From assembly GCA_033032865.1 (NCBI GenBank), contig JAWHQI010000004.1:22860001-22924000 (forward strand): DNA of 64,000 nt, written 5' to 3'. This document shows positions 43,471-56,441 of this stretch, piece after piece. Position 1 is the stretch's first letter, and each line of letters begins with the position of its first letter. The DNA comes from Dactylorhiza incarnata (taxonomy: Eukaryota; Streptophyta; Magnoliopsida; Asparagales; Orchidaceae). Both the position numbers and the translations under genes were made by a program. The notes beneath the pieces were generated by a model. That model had not been told where the DNA came from, did no database searches, and was given only the letters and a program-made list of their open reading frames with translations.

Positions 43471-45020
43471 GCCAACTGGATTCAGATGCATGATGAGCAC
43501 CTGATACGTGACCTGGAGGCCTTGGATATTTCTTGCATAGAGAAGAGGTGCAGTGCCGGTGCCTGTTTGAGTTGGTTTGAGGTGCAGTACGACCTCGCAG
43601 AGAGAGTCCGCCAGGCTTTTGAACTCGATCTGAGTTTGAAGCGCTACGCAGAGGATGCTGGTGGTGGGCCAGATGCCCAGGTTCAGGTTCGAGACGGATT
43701 GCTGTGGAGAGGCGACCGTTTGTGCGTCCCCAAGGTGGGTGAGCTGAGCGATGAGTTGATGTACGAGGCGCATCGTACCAGGTATTCAGTTCATCCGGGG
43801 AGCACGAAGATGTACAAGGACATGAAGGTCCTTTTCTGGTGGCCAGGTATGAAGAGGGAAATCACACTCACTACGTGGCCAAGTGCCACACTTGTGCGCT
43901 AGTGAAGGCGGAATGTCAGAAGCCTGGTGGCTTTTTGCAGTCGTTGCCTGTTCCAGAGTGGAAGTTTGATGACATTTCCATGGATTTCGTGCATGGGCTG
44001 CCGAGATCGCAGCGCGGGAACGATGCCATCTGGGTAGTTGTAGACCGGCTGACGAAGGTGACGCACTTTATCCCCAACCGGAGGGATGACTCGGTGGAGA
44101 AATTGGCAAAGTTGTATGTTGATACTATAGTGCGACTGCACGGTGTGCCCCGTAGCATCGTCAGTGATCATGATGGACGCTTTACTTCAAGCGACTGGAG
44201 GCTAGTCAACCGTCTTTTGGGTACGAAGCTGCAGTTTAGCACGGCCTTTCATCCTCAGACGGATGGCCAAACTGAGCGTACCAACAGGACGATGGAAGAC
44301 ATGCTCCGGATGTGCGTCCTGGATTTTGGCAAGGGGTGGGAAGATCACCTCTTTCTTGTTGAGTTCGCGTACAACAATAGCTATCAGGCGAGTATTCAGA
44401 TGGCGCCTTTCGAGGCCCTCTATGGCAGGAAGTGCCGCACTCCCTTATCTTGGGCGGAAACGGGCGAGACGAAGCTCTTCAAGAGGAAAGACGTCGAAGA
44501 GGCGACTTTGATGGTACGGTTGATCCGGGAGAGGCTTTTGGTTGCGCAGGATAGGCAGGCGAAGTACTATAATGCGAAGCACCGCGACGTCCAGTTCGCC
44601 GTTGGCGATTGGGTTTACTTGAAGATCAGGCCGTTCAAGGGTGTATCCAGGATTCGACGCTTGAAAAAGCTGAGTCCGAGATACCTTGGACCTTTTGAGA
44701 TCATCGAGCGCGTCGGTGAGGCGGCTTATAGGCTTACACTATCGGCGGAACTGAGCGGGCTACACGATGTATTCCACATCTCCGTGTTGCGGAAGGCAGT
44801 GCAAGAGCCTACGCAGGTGGTAGCGGCGGATCAGGTGCCCATGGATAGCGGGCTTGCGACAGCGGTCAGGCCCGTTAGCATCGAGGATGCTGAGGTGCGT
44901 CAGCTGCGAAACAGGGCGATCCGTATGGTAAAGGTCCGTTGGGACAACTGCGGTCGCGAGGAGCTCTCATGGGAGCGTGAGCAGACCATGTTGGAGGAGT
45001 TCCCCGAGCTGTTTCGGTGA
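43471..45020 (+). pseudogene. pol: Chromovirus integrase with chromodomain-like tail
   Basis: Open stretches 43486-43902 and 43839-45020. The zinc finger is AHRTRYSVHPGSTKMYKDM and CHTCALVKAE, with a frame break near 43870. The core has ISMDFVHGLP (Asp), IVSDHDGRF (Asp, about 44165) and TDGQTERTNRTMED (Glu, about 44272). GDWVYLKIRPFKG and LSPRYLGPFEII are the GPF/Y region. The tail AVRPVSIEDAEVRQLRNRAI and VRWDNCGREELSWE matches the short chromodomain-like end of Tekay/Del elements. All catalytic residues are present. Confidence 0.9.
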
Positions 45021-45126
45021 CGCTTATCTCTTCTTTCCCCCCTGTATGTAAAGACTTTTTGGATATTGTATATATGCCTATTTTTTTGCAAATTTCAGGA
45101 CGAAATTTATATGAGGAGGGGAGGGT
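45021..45126 (+). other. 3' leader and polypurine tract (Tekay-like)
   Basis: GAGGAGGGGAGGG at 45113-45125 precedes the LTR; the 90 bases before it are non-coding. Confidence 0.9.
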
Positions 45127-47246
45127 TGTAAGACCCCATTTTAGGCAGGTAAATTTCTGGAGTTCTTAGCGCTGTCGCCCAGGCGACAGTGGCTGTCGCC
45201 CGGCGATTGCGTTGTCAGGTGGCAGCTAACGCTGGCGACAAGGTGACTGGGGTCATGCAGCAGTGTGGCTGACTGGTCAATGTCGGTTCTTAACGCTGTC
45301 GCCTAGGCGACAGTGGCTGTCGCCCGGCGACAGCTCAAAGTTGGACTTTGTGGCTGAAATCAAGGGCATTGATTGCACTTTGACTTTGGGGGCTGGTTTT
45401 GGCTTGGGGGGCTCAGTGGCAGCATAGAAGGACGAAATCCCCCTTCTTTCTCATTATTTCCTTAAGTGTTTAAGGAGGAGAGAGAAAGAGAGAGAGAGAG
45501 GGAGAGCTTGGAGAAGAAGAAGGAATAGTGAACCCTAGCTTGGAGCTTGGGTTTGGAGGAGCTACACTCATCCAATCCCTTCATCGTTGGTGGCTACGCG
45601 TAGAGGAGGGCAAGGCGCTCCTTTCCATCCGTGCCAAAAGTCGAGCCATGGGCTCAAAGCGGCGTTTAAGGGTAACGAACTCTTCTAACCCCTTTTGGAC
45701 ATGTTCTAGTCCTTTCCCATGCATCGTTGAGGCACCTACCCAAAAGGGAGATGTCGTGGCCTCCGACGGGTCGATTTGTGCTATCCCCGTCAAAGCTTGC
45801 ATACATATAGAGTCCGTGCGTAATACGGACGTAGGCGCGCTGTGTGAAGCCCATCCGAGACGGTTCGTCCGGATTGGTGATGCCTTGTGGTATTGTGCGT
45901 GCTCGGGGAAAACCCCGTGTTGTTATCCTGCTTCATAGGACTAGAGAGTGCTATTGCATGCACAGCAATGCCTGGGGGTGTGCCCCGGGAAGCACCCGAA
46001 GTTGGATGCAGAAAATGAGTTCTGCTCACTGTCGCCAGGCGACAGTGACTGTCGCCCCGGCGACAGCTCCCGGAATTGGTTCTGGTGACTATTTGGTGTT
46101 CTGAGGCAGTGGAAGTGCTACTGCATGCGCAGCAACGCCTGGGGGTGTGCCCCGGGAAGCACCCACAGCTGGAAACTAAAAGTGGAATGTTGTCCACTGT
46201 CGCTAGGCGACAGTGACTGTCGCCCAGGCGATAGCTCCCAGACATGGGTCTGGTGATGTTTGTTGTGCCCACCTGTTGAGGGGACCTGTGGTCGGCATGC
46301 CCGACCCGTAAGGGTGTCCTGGTGGATGACTTAGCGGCCCGTGGAGCCAGCTAATTGAGAATACCTGGGCTGAGGGGATGCCATACCCGCATTTTGTGTC
46401 ATACAATGAGTGTGTGAACAACGGGCATTTGGCGTACCAGCACCCGAACCATTGCAGCACCTGATTAGTAAGGCTCGAATATCATGTCGGGAGGCGATGG
46501 GGAAGAGTCTTCGGACTGCGTAAGTTCACAATTAAAGCACGGGGGAGCCCTGGTATTCGGGCCACCGACTTTAGCCTCGAAGGGCAAAACCATCAAGAGT
46601 GGATGGTGGTGGAAGGCGTAGTACACCAAAGAGTGCCAGAGTGCACGAGACGTGGAGGCCATTCCCACGTTTGTGTTGTTGCATATGTATGAAATGCTGT
46701 GGGCTCGTCTAGTCGCACTCTTAGATATGTATATGCTGTTGAGACTATTTTGCAGGGACGGTTAGCACTGCCACCCCCTCGAAGGGGTGGGGTCGTTATA
46801 AATTAGTCAGCTTTAGCTGACCGTTGCCCTGTTTTGCTACCGTTTTAGGAGGTCTTGTTGTACAGGTGCTGGTCCGAGCGGGAACTTGGCGGGCTGAAGC
46901 CCCTGCGCTGCTGCAGCCCTTGAAGGCCATTGATGTTCCTTCTGTTTTTCATGTATGGTCGGCCTGCGCGCCAATGTTGGTAAACTGTAAGGCCGTCGTG
47001 CCTCTTTTGTGTTGTAAAACATTTTATTCCAAGTTAATAGAAGTGGACATACCCGAGTTCGGGTCTTGTGGTTTATAATTCTGTCTCTCTCTCTTTTACT
47101 TCCGCATAGAATGCTCTGAGTTAGGCTTCGTGGTATAGTGTCGTTGTTATTCCATTAAGTGACGTTCCCATTTGTTTAATAGTATATGGCGTGGGGCCCC
47201 GGCCGGACCTTCTGCTATATGCTTTCGAACGGATGGGGGTGTTACA
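45127..47246 (+). repeat. 3' LTR of the Tekay-like element
   Basis: 2120 bp, the same length as the 5' LTR, with scattered C/T and G/A differences and two compensating GA/TC microsatellite length changes (near 45488 and 47085). Confidence 0.95.
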
Positions 47247-47251
47247 CAATC

Positions 47252-47466
47252 ACAATGGATAAAGGTACAACAAAATATAAAAGAGAAATTAAAAACTCCC
47301 TATGAAGAATTTTGGAGACGACGAAGACCCGCTGATTATCGTAGAAGTCGAAGCGTGCGTTCTTCGCATTGGGTTAGCGTTGATCCGATCCTCCTTTGAA
47401 TTCTTCTCTTCAAATTAAATGGGAGATGTGGTCTGGAATTATGACCCACATAAATAAATTAGTGTG
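47252..47466 (-). repeat. Right LTR of C, segment 2
   Basis: 215 bp between the two gypsy insertions, matching about 31270-31490 of the left LTR. Ends with GTGTG, the Athila target. Confidence 0.88.
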
Positions 47467-49233
47467 TGATATATATTTTTACGGTTTTGAAATTTTAGTG
47501 AAGGGTTGAGATTTTCTCCAAAACTATATCTGATAAAGGCAAGTGTACCTTATCGTCTATAGTATAGGATATTAAGAAATACCAAGGTCGTATTCCACGG
47601 GGCGCGTTGAATACTTCTACTTTGAGGAAAGTCACTATTATCTTATCTAATGATATTTTGGGGTTTTGGTTCTTAGCTAAAAAAGAGAAATTGCAAGCTA
47701 AATTAAGGGTTTAGATGATGATAAAAGAGGCTAGTACTCAATCAAAAGTCACCTTGGAGTGAGAAAAGACAAGTAAAAAGAAATTAAATCTAATTCCGTT
47801 TAAATTGAACTACTTGACCGTGGAGGTTCCCGAAGCTCGAACATGCCTCTCTCGAGGTTAATGCCCAACTAAGATTAGGAAAAATCAACCGGACTCTCAT
47901 CCTATAATCGATTACCTAAAACTTGCTTTACGAGGTGAACCCCACTATTGGATTTGACTCCAATCCGGGAGATTTACGTCATCCTCTCTCGAGGGGTGCG
48001 TGCAACTCTCTTTACCCTTGAGTGATCGATTCATACTTTGAGCCTCTCGGCTAACTAAATATGAAAACTTAAGCGAAAACCATATATCGAAAGTATGGCC
48101 TCACTAATTAAAAATCAAGGATAATTCAAGTGTTTATAAAAACGGAAAAAGAAAACTTTAGAAAATCATAACTTGTCTAACTCATCCTCGGATCATTTTG
48201 ATCGAGTACTAATGAGGATTAGTTAATCATGGTGGAGGGGGAAGAGGAAAAAAAATAAAAATGCATATTAAGAAACTTTAGCTAAGGAGGAGACAAAATA
48301 AAGAGAACAAACTATTTTTTATTTAAATGAAAAACTATTACAAGACTTAAGAAAGGAAATTGCAAGCTAGGAAAAACAAGATTACAAGCTTAAACTAGAC
48401 TATTGCACTAAAGGAAAGCTAATACATTGCATTAGAAAAGGAAGAGAGCATGAAAATAAAGAGACATGAACATGAACATGAAAAAGGAAAACTACTCAAG
48501 ATTGGCTCCAGCAGCACCTTCCCCACTCCAAAATTCTGAACCCTGGACTCAAGGAGAGCCTCTGAATTTATAGGCAAAATTTTCAAGTTACACGCCCTCG
48601 GTCACGGGCGTGTCCAAGGGCGTGTAATCACTGTAACATTGGATCCGGCAGCGGCGTGGGCTTGGCGTGACGGCGGGAGAAAATCGGACATGTCACGGGC
48701 GTGACATATGGGTCACGGGCGTGACTTAGGACGGCTTCATTTAATGCGGCATGGGCTAGGCAGACCGCGCGGCGGCGTGCTTGGATCACGCGGGAAGGTC
48801 ACGGGCGTGACTTTGGTTCACGGGCGTGACTTTGGGTCACGGGCGTGACTTTGGTTGACTTCTCAACGGCAACTTCTCGTCTCGACGGCAGCTCCACGCG
48901 GCAGATTCTAATATTACACGCCCATGGTCACGGGCGTGACTTTGGGTCACGGGCGTGACCTGGGGCGTGACTGGGTGTGGACTAGCTCAACAGCACGGCA
49001 TCGACCTGGACTGGTCTACAAGTTACACGCCCTTGGTCACGGGCGTGACCGAGGGCGTGTAATGCAATATTTTCCCAATTTGTCCAAAAATCTGCAAATA
49101 TTAAAATTAGGCTAAGTTAGAATCAAAATTACAAAAAGAACTACTTATAACCTAAATTTGACATAAAATAGAGAATTCATATTAAATATTTACAAGATTT
49201 TCTATTAAAAAGTTATAAAAATACTACTTATCA
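47467..49233 (-). repeat. Left (3') LTR of Athila
   Basis: 1767 bp, TGATATAT...CTTATCA on the plus strand. About ten copies of GTCACGGGCGTGAC-type words at 48596-49064. Minus-strand TATA box at 48566-48572, next to the array. Confidence 0.96.
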
Positions 49234-50864
49234 AATACCCCCATACTTGAGGTTTTGCTATTCCAGAGCAAAAGTGTGAGACATTATTTATAAGACATCC
49301 TTAAAAAAAAAATTTTAATTTAAAACTAAAATTTCATTTAACCAAAAGTTAAGTTAAGAGTAAATTCAAGGGGGAGTTAAGTCCTAAATTATGATGATGA
49401 TTTGAAAAGAGGGAAAAATGTTTAGGCAATAACTTCTCAAGAAAATTAAGTAGTTTGACAAGATTGTAGAAATTATAAAACTAAATTAAATTAAAATTAT
49501 AAGAACTCTATCTTAAAAGAATCTTAAGGAAAAGTAAATTACTAAATATTGCTCTCTCCATAATTTTCAACTAAAACTAGAACAATGATAATTGGCTAAG
49601 GGGGATTTCATAAAATTTGGCATAAGAAGAGAAATTTTTGAATGGAGGAAAAGGGATTTATCATGAAATTTCCCTTTTTTTTTTCTTTTTTTTTTTTTCT
49701 TTTTTTTTTCTCTTCTAATAAAAACCCAAAATGTATATGGTTTAGGAGTAATGAATTTTATCCTCTTACTCCATGCCATATAATCTTTTCAAATATTTTG
49801 GGTGCATATGTTTTAGGGAATAATGAATTTTATCCTCTTATTCCCATGACATATGATCTTTTAATACACATTTTTTTTTTTATGCCATCAAAGGGGGTAG
49901 GGTAGGGGAAAAATAAATCTAGCTAGTTTTAAATCATATTGAGAGCAAATTCTAGTAAAATTAAAATTCCTAAGATCTAAGAAGTTAGAAGAAAGTATAA
50001 TTGAAATCTAAAGAGGTTTAGGAAATTTACTACAAAATGAAGCCATTTAAAAATAAAAAGAGAAGTCATGCTAACAAAATTCTCTAATCAATTTAAAATC
50101 ATAAGATGATTCTTAAATCAAGATTACCTCAAATTTAAAATTAACAAACTATGATAAGCAAAATTTTAGCCAATTAAAAACTTAAACATGCTTATAAACA
50201 TTCTCAACTAGATTTCTAAGAAATCACAAAAACAACAAGGAGGGAAATAAGAATTTTTTGAATTTTTGATATTATCTTTTTTTTTTGAATTTTTCTCATT
50301 AAAAACTATTTACAAAGAAAGGAAACTAGATTTAAAACTTAAAAAATTTTTTTGCAAGTCTTGGACTTCCCAAGGGCTACCCGGTGAAGGGTTCGCAAGG
50401 TACTAGGAGGTGTGATGGGATAAAATCCCAAACGTCCCTTTCCAAGATTTAAATTTTTCTGTTTTCTATTTTTTTTTGAGTTTTGGGTTTTACAAGTGCT
50501 AAAATAGAAGAAAAACATAAGAAAATATATATATATATATTTTTTTGAAAATTTTCTAATTTAACAACTATTTACAAGAATTTACAAAGGGCTATTTACA
50601 CCCCCATACTTAAAGTTAAACATTGTCCCCAATGTTTAAAAATAAGTATGAAGTAGGAAAAGATAAAAAAAAATGCAAAAACGAAAGAAGAGAAGGAAAA
50701 AGGGCTTCCCTGATTTTTTTTGAAGCTTTTGTGGGGAAGCCGCGATTACCTGCAAAAGTTGTTAAAGCAGAAAAGAAGAGACAAGAGAAAATAACAAAAG
50801 ATAACTTTGGGGTGCCTCCCAAAAGCGCTTTGTTTAAGGTCGCGTAGCTTGACCCACTTGCCGA
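49234..50864 (-). other. Athila 3' untranslated region with polypurine tract
   Basis: The purine tract CAAGTATGGGGGTATT (minus strand) abuts the LTR at 49234-49250. No ORF in the 1.6 kb that in many Athila elements holds an env-like gene. Contains a long T-rich tract at 49671-49711 (A-rich in the RNA) and the structured repeat copy at 50360-50456. Confidence 0.85.
50360..50456 (-). other. Structured ~95-nt repeat, copy A
   Basis: In the RNA sense it opens with CTTGGA and closes with TCCAAG, which pair, and it contains an inner GGGATTTTATCCC hairpin. A second copy in the same orientation is in the 5' leader at 56228-56326, about 85 percent identical by eye. Confidence 0.6.
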
Positions 50865-53800
50865 TTATGTTATATGATGAAGAAAAATCGCATCACTCTT
50901 GTCATTAGGTACGTCTCCCGGAAGATACAATTTAAGGCGGTGCCCGTTAACTTTGAAGGAGCCTTTTTCCGGGTGGGAAATTAGGATTGTCCCATAGGAC
51001 CAAACCTCTTTAACAATAAAGGGTCCGGACCATCGGGATTTTAATTTTCCCGGAAAAAGGCGAAGGCGAGCATTATAAAGGAGGACGAGATCGCCCGGCG
51101 AAAAAGTTTTCGGAAATTTTATATGTTTATCGTGATAAAACTTTGTTCGCTCCTTATATAATTTATTGCTCTCATACGCATTCGCTCGCCATTCATCTAA
51201 CTCGTTTATTTGAAACTTCCTTTGTTCACCCGCTAAAGTGGAATCGAGATTTAAAAATTTAAGCGCCCAAAATGCGCGGTGTTCTAATTCGACCGGAAGG
51301 TGGCAAGCCTTGCCATAGACCATTCGATATGGTGTACAACCGATAGCGGTCTTGTACGCCGTACGATAGGCCCAAAGCGCGTCATCGAGCTTTATTGCCC
51401 AATCCTTCCGATTAATAGAAACCGTTTTCTCTAAAATTCGCTTTAATTCTCGATTAACCACTTCGACTTGGCCGCTCGTTTGTGGGTGATATGCAGTGGA
51501 TAGTTTGTGCGTGACACCATATTTTGCTAAAGTTTTTGTGAATTGAGTATTGCAAAAATGGGTGCCCCGATCACTCACAATAGCGCGCGGAGTGCCAAAT
51601 CGAGAAAATAATTTTTTTAAAAAGTTAACGAAGACTCGCGCATCGTTGGTGGGGAGAGCTTGCGCTTCCGCCCACCTTGACACGTAGTCGACCGCCACTA
51701 GAATATACTTATTTGAAAATGAAGGAGGGAGAGGACCAACGAAATCAATGCCCCAAAGATCGAAAATCTCGCATTCTAAGAAAATATTTTGGGGCATCTC
51801 ATCCCGGCGAGAGATGTTGCCCGACCGCTGGCAGCTGTCGCAAGTACTCACAAGGGTGTGAGCATCTTTGAAGAGCGTGGGCCAATAAAAGCCTGCCTCC
51901 AGCGCCTTCCTCGCGGTTCGGTTCGAATGATAATGACCACCGGATGGTCCCTCGTGACAATGTCGTAAAATTTTAAGACCCTCCTTACTCGAGACGCATC
52001 GTCTCACCACTTGGTCTGCGCATACACGGAATAAAAAGGGATCCTCCCAAAAGTAATTCTTTAAATCAGAAAAGAATTTCTTCTTTTTCTGACTCGAGAA
52101 TTCTTTTGGCAAGACCCGGGCTACTAAATAGTTAGCCAGATCTGCAAACCAGGGGGTAGACGACGTATTAATATCTTCGAGAGCGAGGAGGCGCTCTTCG
52201 GGAAATTTATCATCGATGTCAGATTCTATCAAAACTTCCGAGGCGGGGTTTTCTAAACGGGAGAGATGATCGGCCGCCAAGTTTTCGGCTCCTCTTTTGT
52301 CCCGGATCTCTAAGTCAAACTCCTGCAAGAGGAGGATCCATCGCAAAAGACGAGGCTTGGCGTCCGATTTGCTTAAAAGATACCTAAGTGCGGAGTGATC
52401 CGTGAAGACAATAACTTTTGAGAGGGTGATATATGACCTAAACTTATCGAAGGCAAAAACGATCGCTAGAAGCTCCTTTTCGGTTGTGGTGTAATTCGCT
52501 TGTGCCGACGTGAGTGTTTTGCTCGCATAATAAATAGGGTGGAAATACTTACTCACCCGTTGGCCTAAAACGGCACCAACCGCAATGTCACTCGCGTCGC
52601 ACATGATTTCAAAAGGAAGCGACCAATCCGGCGCGACTAGAATCGGGGAGTTTATAAGTTTCTCTTTGATGAGTTTAAAAGCCAAATGGCATTCATCGCT
52701 AAAAATAAACGAGGATTCTTTTTCAAGAAGGTGGGTTAACGGCTTTGTGATTTTTGAAAAATTCTGTATAAAGCGCCGATAAAACCCCGCGTGGCCTAGG
52801 AAACTACGAATAGCTTTTACGTTTGTTGGAGGGGGAAGTTTTTCAATCACTTCGATCTTGGCCTTATCGACCTCGATCCCCATGCCCGAAATTTTATGAC
52901 CAAGGACTAGCCCTTCCTTGACCATAAAATGGCATTTCTCCCAATTAAGTGCTAAATTCGTTTCCTCGCATCGCTGCAACACGCGCTCAAGATTTTTTAA
53001 ACAATTTTTAAATGAATTTCCGAACACGGAAAAGTCGTCCATAAACACTTCCATCACCTCCTCTACTAACTCGTCAAATATTGCCAGCATACATCTTTGG
53101 AATGTAGCTGGCGCATTACAAAGACCAAATGGCATCCTTCGATAAGCGAAGGTGCCAAAGGGACAAGTGAAAGTGGTTTTCTCTTGGTCCTCGGGCGAAA
53201 TCGGTATTTGAAAATATCCCGACAAACCATCGAGAAAACAGTAGTAGGAGTGACCTGAAAGGCGCTCTAAAATTTGATCGATGAATGGTAGGGGGAAGTG
53301 ATCCTTACGGGTGGCATCATTTAGTTTTCGGTAATCGATGCACATCCGCCAACCCGTAACAGTACGGGTTGGGATCAACTCGTTATTCTCATTAGCTACT
53401 ACCGTAATGCCACCTTTCTTTGGTACGACTTGTACTGGGCTAACCCAAGTACTATCCGATATCGGGTAGATAATTCCCGCGTCCAATAGTTTGATCACTT
53501 CGGCCTTAACGACTTCTTTCATGTTAGGGTTTAGCCGTCGTTGAGGCTGGACCGAATTTCGGGAGTTATCTTCGAGGAAGATTTTATGAGTGCAGAAGGA
53601 AGGGTTTATACCCTTTATATCCGAAATTTGCCACGCAATTGCGTGGCGGTGCTTTCTTAAGACAATAGCCAACTCGGAAATTTCTGAGTTGCTAAGTTCG
53701 GATGAAACGATGACGGGTAGCTTCGACTCTTTTTCTAAAAATAAATACTTAAGGTGAGGGGGAAGTTGCTTTAGTTCCAAAACGGGTGGCTCTTCATAAG

Positions 53801-56153
53801 ATGTTTTGATTTTTAATTTTTCTAAAAATAGTGGTTCGGGTGGTGTGAAACGAGTGACTTCTTCTTCTTCCAGACAAAAGAGCTCGGCGAACTCGGACTC
53901 GTGACTCGAGGTGGAGACTAACTCGGGAGGGGAATCGAATTCCCAACACTCTTCCAGGTAAAAACATGAATCGTCGTTTTCTAATGTGTTCCGCATCGAG
54001 GAATTTATGCCGAAAGAAACTTCATCATCTCCAACCCGAAGGAGGAGCTTTCCGTTACTTACATCAATAATGGCGCGGGAGGTGGCAAGGAAGGGGCGGC
54101 CGAGTATGAGGGGTACTTCGGCATCCTCTTCGATGTCAAGAATGACAAAGTCCACCGGGAAGATGAACTTGTCGACCTTGACGAGCACGTCCTCCACTAT
54201 TCCTACCGGATATTTTAAAGAGCGATCCGCTAATTGAATACTCATTCGAGTGGGGCTTGGATTTCCTAGACCTAGTTTCTTAAATAATGAAAAAGGCATG
54301 AGATTGATACTTGCTCCCAGATCCGCTAAAGCGTGTTTTACTAACGAATTGCCAAATAAACACGGGATGGAAAACCGTCCCGGGTCATTCACTTTTGTAG
54401 GCAATTTGTTGAGTACAACCGCGGAGCATTCTGCGTTCAAAGAAATATGCGAAATATCTTCTAATTTTTTCTTATTGGAGAGCAACTCCTTAAGATATTT
54501 CGCATATTTAGGCATTTGAGAGATAGCCTCGCAGAAGGGTACATTAATGTGGATTTGCTTTAAAATATCTAAAAACTTTTTATAATTCTTTTCGGCGCTC
54601 TCGCTTTTAAACTTAGATGGATACGGAACATTAGAAGTAGAAGCGCGCGGAGCTAACGTAGTAGGTAAAATTGAAGATAAAATAGGAGGAAGAGGAGGAG
54701 AGGAAGTTACCATGGGTTCGTCCTGCTTAGAAGCCACCTCCTTCCCGCTTCGGAGTGTAATCGCGTTTGCGCTCTCCCTTGGGTTGGGCTCCGTGTTTCC
54801 CGGAAGGGCTCCTTGCGGTCGCTCGGAGATTATCTTTGCTAGCTGGCCCACTTGGTTCTCTAAATTTTTGATCGATCCGGTGAGGTTCCGGATGTTCGCT
54901 TCAGTTGTAGCAACATATTTTGCAAAAACCTCTTCAAGCGGAGAGGGTTTTTGCTGTTGCGGTGGAAAACCGGGTGGATTAAAATTTTGAGGGGGAGTTA
55001 AATTGAGAAGTTGATTTGGAGGTTGATTTAAATTTAAGGGACGCTGAGCATTTCCTTGATTGCTCCATGAGAAGTTCGGATGATTCCTATAACCCGCGTT
55101 GTAGGTGTTATTATACGGAGCGGTGTTCGGGTTATAGGAAGGCCGAGGTGGATTTCCCATGTAATCAACTTGCTCTTCAAGTAAAATATTATTAGCCCAA
55201 GGAGGAGTGGCGGAGGAAGCAGACATCTCCGCCACTTGCTTTGTTAAGCGCTCAACTTGTAAAGCCAAATTTGCGTTAGCGTCTATTTCAAAAATTCTGG
55301 CCGGCTTATTAGGCCGCGCTCGGGGCATGTTCCATTGATACGCATTTGTGGCCATCTCTTCAAAAAGCTCTTGAGCGGCGATCGGGGTTTTGTTATTTAA
55401 TGTCCCCCCGGCGGCCGCATCAATCATTTGCCTCGTTTGGAGATTTAAGCCATTATAAAATATTTGCACTTGTTGCCAAGTGGCAAGTGCGTGGTGAGGG
55501 CATCGACGCAAAAGCTCCTTGAAGCGCTCCCATGTATCATAGAGAGTCTCCGAGTCGATTTGCATGAACGATGCAATATCCGTGCGTAATTTAGCGGTCT
55601 TTGAAGGCGGGAAATATTTATTAAGAAATTTTTCCGCCATTTCGGCCCATGTAGTGATGGATCCCCTTGGTAGGGAGCCCAGCCACTGCTTGGCCTTAGA
55701 CCGCAGAGAGAAAGGAAAAAGACGTAATCGAATGGCATCATCGGTGACGCCATTGATCTTAAAAGTGTCGCAAATTTCAAGAAAGTAAGAGATATGTGAA
55801 TTTGGATCCTCGTCCGGTTGACCATCAAAGGTCACCGATTGTTGCACCATTTGTATGATGCTGGACTTGATCTCAAAATTATTGTTCGCCACCGCGGGGC
55901 GAACAATACTCGATTGTGTGCCTTCCAAATTCGGCCGCGCATAATAGGACATGGTCCGTTGCGCGTCCTCATTAGGGTTTGGCTCGTTAAGATTAGGAGG
56001 ATTAAGATTATGATCCATATTTGCTGCGTTAGTGTCCCCGATTGACTCTTCAGATTCTACTTGATTTCCTTGATCACGAGAACGGCGGTGCCTCAAAAGG
56101 GTTCGCTCGATTTCCGGATCAAAAGGAAGAATCGAAGTGCTACCACGGGTCAT
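50865..56153 (-). CDS. gag-pol: Athila Gag-Pol polyprotein, intact
   Basis: 1762 codons without a stop, ATG at 56151-56153. It encodes all proteins for particle assembly, reverse transcription and integration. Gag (about 90-310) has [20 protein letters not shown] and [20 protein letters not shown]. Protease near 609 reads [15 protein letters not shown] (DLG, as usual in Athila). [14 protein letters not shown] at 972 and [10 protein letters not shown] at 1036, both Asp sites intact. RNase [19 protein letters not shown] near 1184. Integrase: zinc finger from [12 protein letters not shown] near 1398, then WGIDFVGP (1468), IVSDRGTHF (1527) and GQVEVVNRE (1562), a DD35E triad. It ends FLHHIT. No chromodomain. 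Confidence 0.95.
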   Translation of the reverse strand: MTRGSTSILPFDPEIERTLLRHRRSRDQGNQVESEESIGDTNAANMDHNLNPPNLNEPNPNEDAQRTMSYYARPNLEGTQSSIVRPAVANNNFEIKSSIIQMVQQSVTFDGQPDEDPNSHISYFLEICDTFKINGVTDDAIRLRLFPFSLRSKAKQWLGSLPRGSITTWAEMAEKFLNKYFPPSKTAKLRTDIASFMQIDSETLYDTWERFKELLRRCPHHALATWQQVQIFYNGLNLQTRQMIDAAAGGTLNNKTPIAAQELFEEMATNAYQWNMPRARPNKPARIFEIDANANLALQVERLTKQVAEMSASSATPPWANNILLEEQVDYMGNPPRPSYNPNTAPYNNTYNAGYRNHPNFSWSNQGNAQRPLNLNQPPNQLLNLTPPQNFNPPGFPPQQQKPSPLEEVFAKYVATTEANIRNLTGSIKNLENQVGQLAKIISERPQGALPGNTEPNPRESANAITLRSGKEVASKQDEPMVTSSPPLPPILSSILPTTLAPRASTSNVPYPSKFKSESAEKNYKKFLDILKQIHINVPFCEAISQMPKYAKYLKELLSNKKKLEDISHISLNAECSAVVLNKLPTKVNDPGRFSIPCLFGNSLVKHALADLGASINLMPFSLFKKLGLGNPSPTRMSIQLADRSLKYPVGIVEDVLVKVDKFIFPVDFVILDIEEDAEVPLILGRPFLATSRAIIDVSNGKLLLRVGDDEVSFGINSSMRNTLENDDSCFYLEECWEFDSPPELVSTSSHESEFAELFCLEEEEVTRFTPPEPLFLEKLKIKTSYEEPPVLELKQLPPHLKYLFLEKESKLPVIVSSELSNSEISELAIVLRKHRHAIAWQISDIKGINPSFCTHKIFLEDNSRNSVQPQRRLNPNMKEVVKAEVIKLLDAGIIYPISDSTWVSPVQVVPKKGGITVVANENNELIPTRTVTGWRMCIDYRKLNDATRKDHFPLPFIDQILERLSGHSYYCFLDGLSGYFQIPISPEDQEKTTFTCPFGTFAYRRMPFGLCNAPATFQRCMLAIFDELVEEVMEVFMDDFSVFGNSFKNCLKNLERVLQRCEETNLALNWEKCHFMVKEGLVLGHKISGMGIEVDKAKIEVIEKLPPPTNVKAIRSFLGHAGFYRRFIQNFSKITKPLTHLLEKESSFIFSDECHLAFKLIKEKLINSPILVAPDWSLPFEIMCDASDIAVGAVLGQRVSKYFHPIYYASKTLTSAQANYTTTEKELLAIVFAFDKFRSYITLSKVIVFTDHSALRYLLSKSDAKPRLLRWILLLQEFDLEIRDKRGAENLAADHLSRLENPASEVLIESDIDDKFPEERLLALEDINTSSTPWFADLANYLVARVLPKEFSSQKKKKFFSDLKNYFWEDPFLFRVCADQVVRRCVSSKEGLKILRHCHEGPSGGHYHSNRTARKALEAGFYWPTLFKDAHTLVSTCDSCQRSGNISRRDEMPQNIFLECEIFDLWGIDFVGPLPPSFSNKYILVAVDYVSRWAEAQALPTNDARVFVNFLKKLFSRFGTPRAIVSDRGTHFCNTQFTKTLAKYGVTHKLSTAYHPQTSGQVEVVNRELKRILEKTVSINRKDWAIKLDDALWAYRTAYKTAIGCTPYRMVYGKACHLPVELEHRAFWALKFLNLDSTLAGEQRKFQINELDEWRANAYESNKLYKERTKFYHDKHIKFPKTFSPGDLVLLYNARLRLFPGKLKSRWSGPFIVKEVWSYGTILISHPEKGSFKVNGHRLKLYLPGDVPNDKSDAIFLHHIT

Positions 56154-56416
56154 ACACTAAAAAGAGAAGGAAAGAAGATGAAAAAGAGAGAATATTTTTT
56201 TGTTCTTTTTAGGCGGATTAAGTTAGTCTTGGACTTCCCAAGATCTACCCGGTGAAGGGTTTGCAAGGTACTAGAGGCTGTGATGGGAATTCAAGCCCAA
56301 AGCGTCCTTTCCAAGAATTTTAATTTCACCCTTAAGATTTTCAAAAATAGAAAACTAAAATAAAAACAACATGATAAGATTAATAGCTATCCTTGTTTCA
56401 AAATATCTACGCAAAA
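56154..56416 (-). other. Athila 5' leader with structured repeat copy B
   Basis: Short leader between primer site and gag. Copy B of the ~95-nt structured repeat is at 56228-56326, with the same closing pair CTTGGA/TCCAAG. Confidence 0.7.
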
Positions 56417-56417
56417 C

Positions 56418-56435
56418 TCCCCGGCAACGGCGCCA
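56418..56435 (-). other. Primer binding site of Athila
   Basis: Minus strand TGGCGCCGTTGCCGGGGA, the site usual for Athila, commonly assigned to tRNA-Asp. Confidence 0.92.
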
Positions 56436-56441
56436 AAAACT

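Larger units (their letters stand above)
38159..47246 (+). mobile_element. Tekay/Del-like Ty3/gypsy chromovirus
   Basis: 9088 bp with two LTRs of 2120 bp each, TG...CA ends and flanks TAATC (38154-38158) and CAATC (47247-47251). Order gag, protease, RT, RNase H, integrase with a C-terminal chromodomain-like tail; long LTRs and an initiator tRNA-Met type primer site fit the Tekay/Del lineage. Several nonsense and frameshift changes inactivate this copy. LTRs differ by scattered transitions. Confidence 0.92.

Noticed and set aside
48596..49064. CRISPR-like array of short palindromic repeats
   Set aside because: Spacing is irregular, spacers are short, repeats lie inside an LTR and the sequence is plant nuclear; no cas genes.
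48924..49115. 63-codon ORF at 48924-49115 and 57899-58090
   Set aside because: Reading of the palindrome array of the Athila LTR; identical in both LTRs for that reason.
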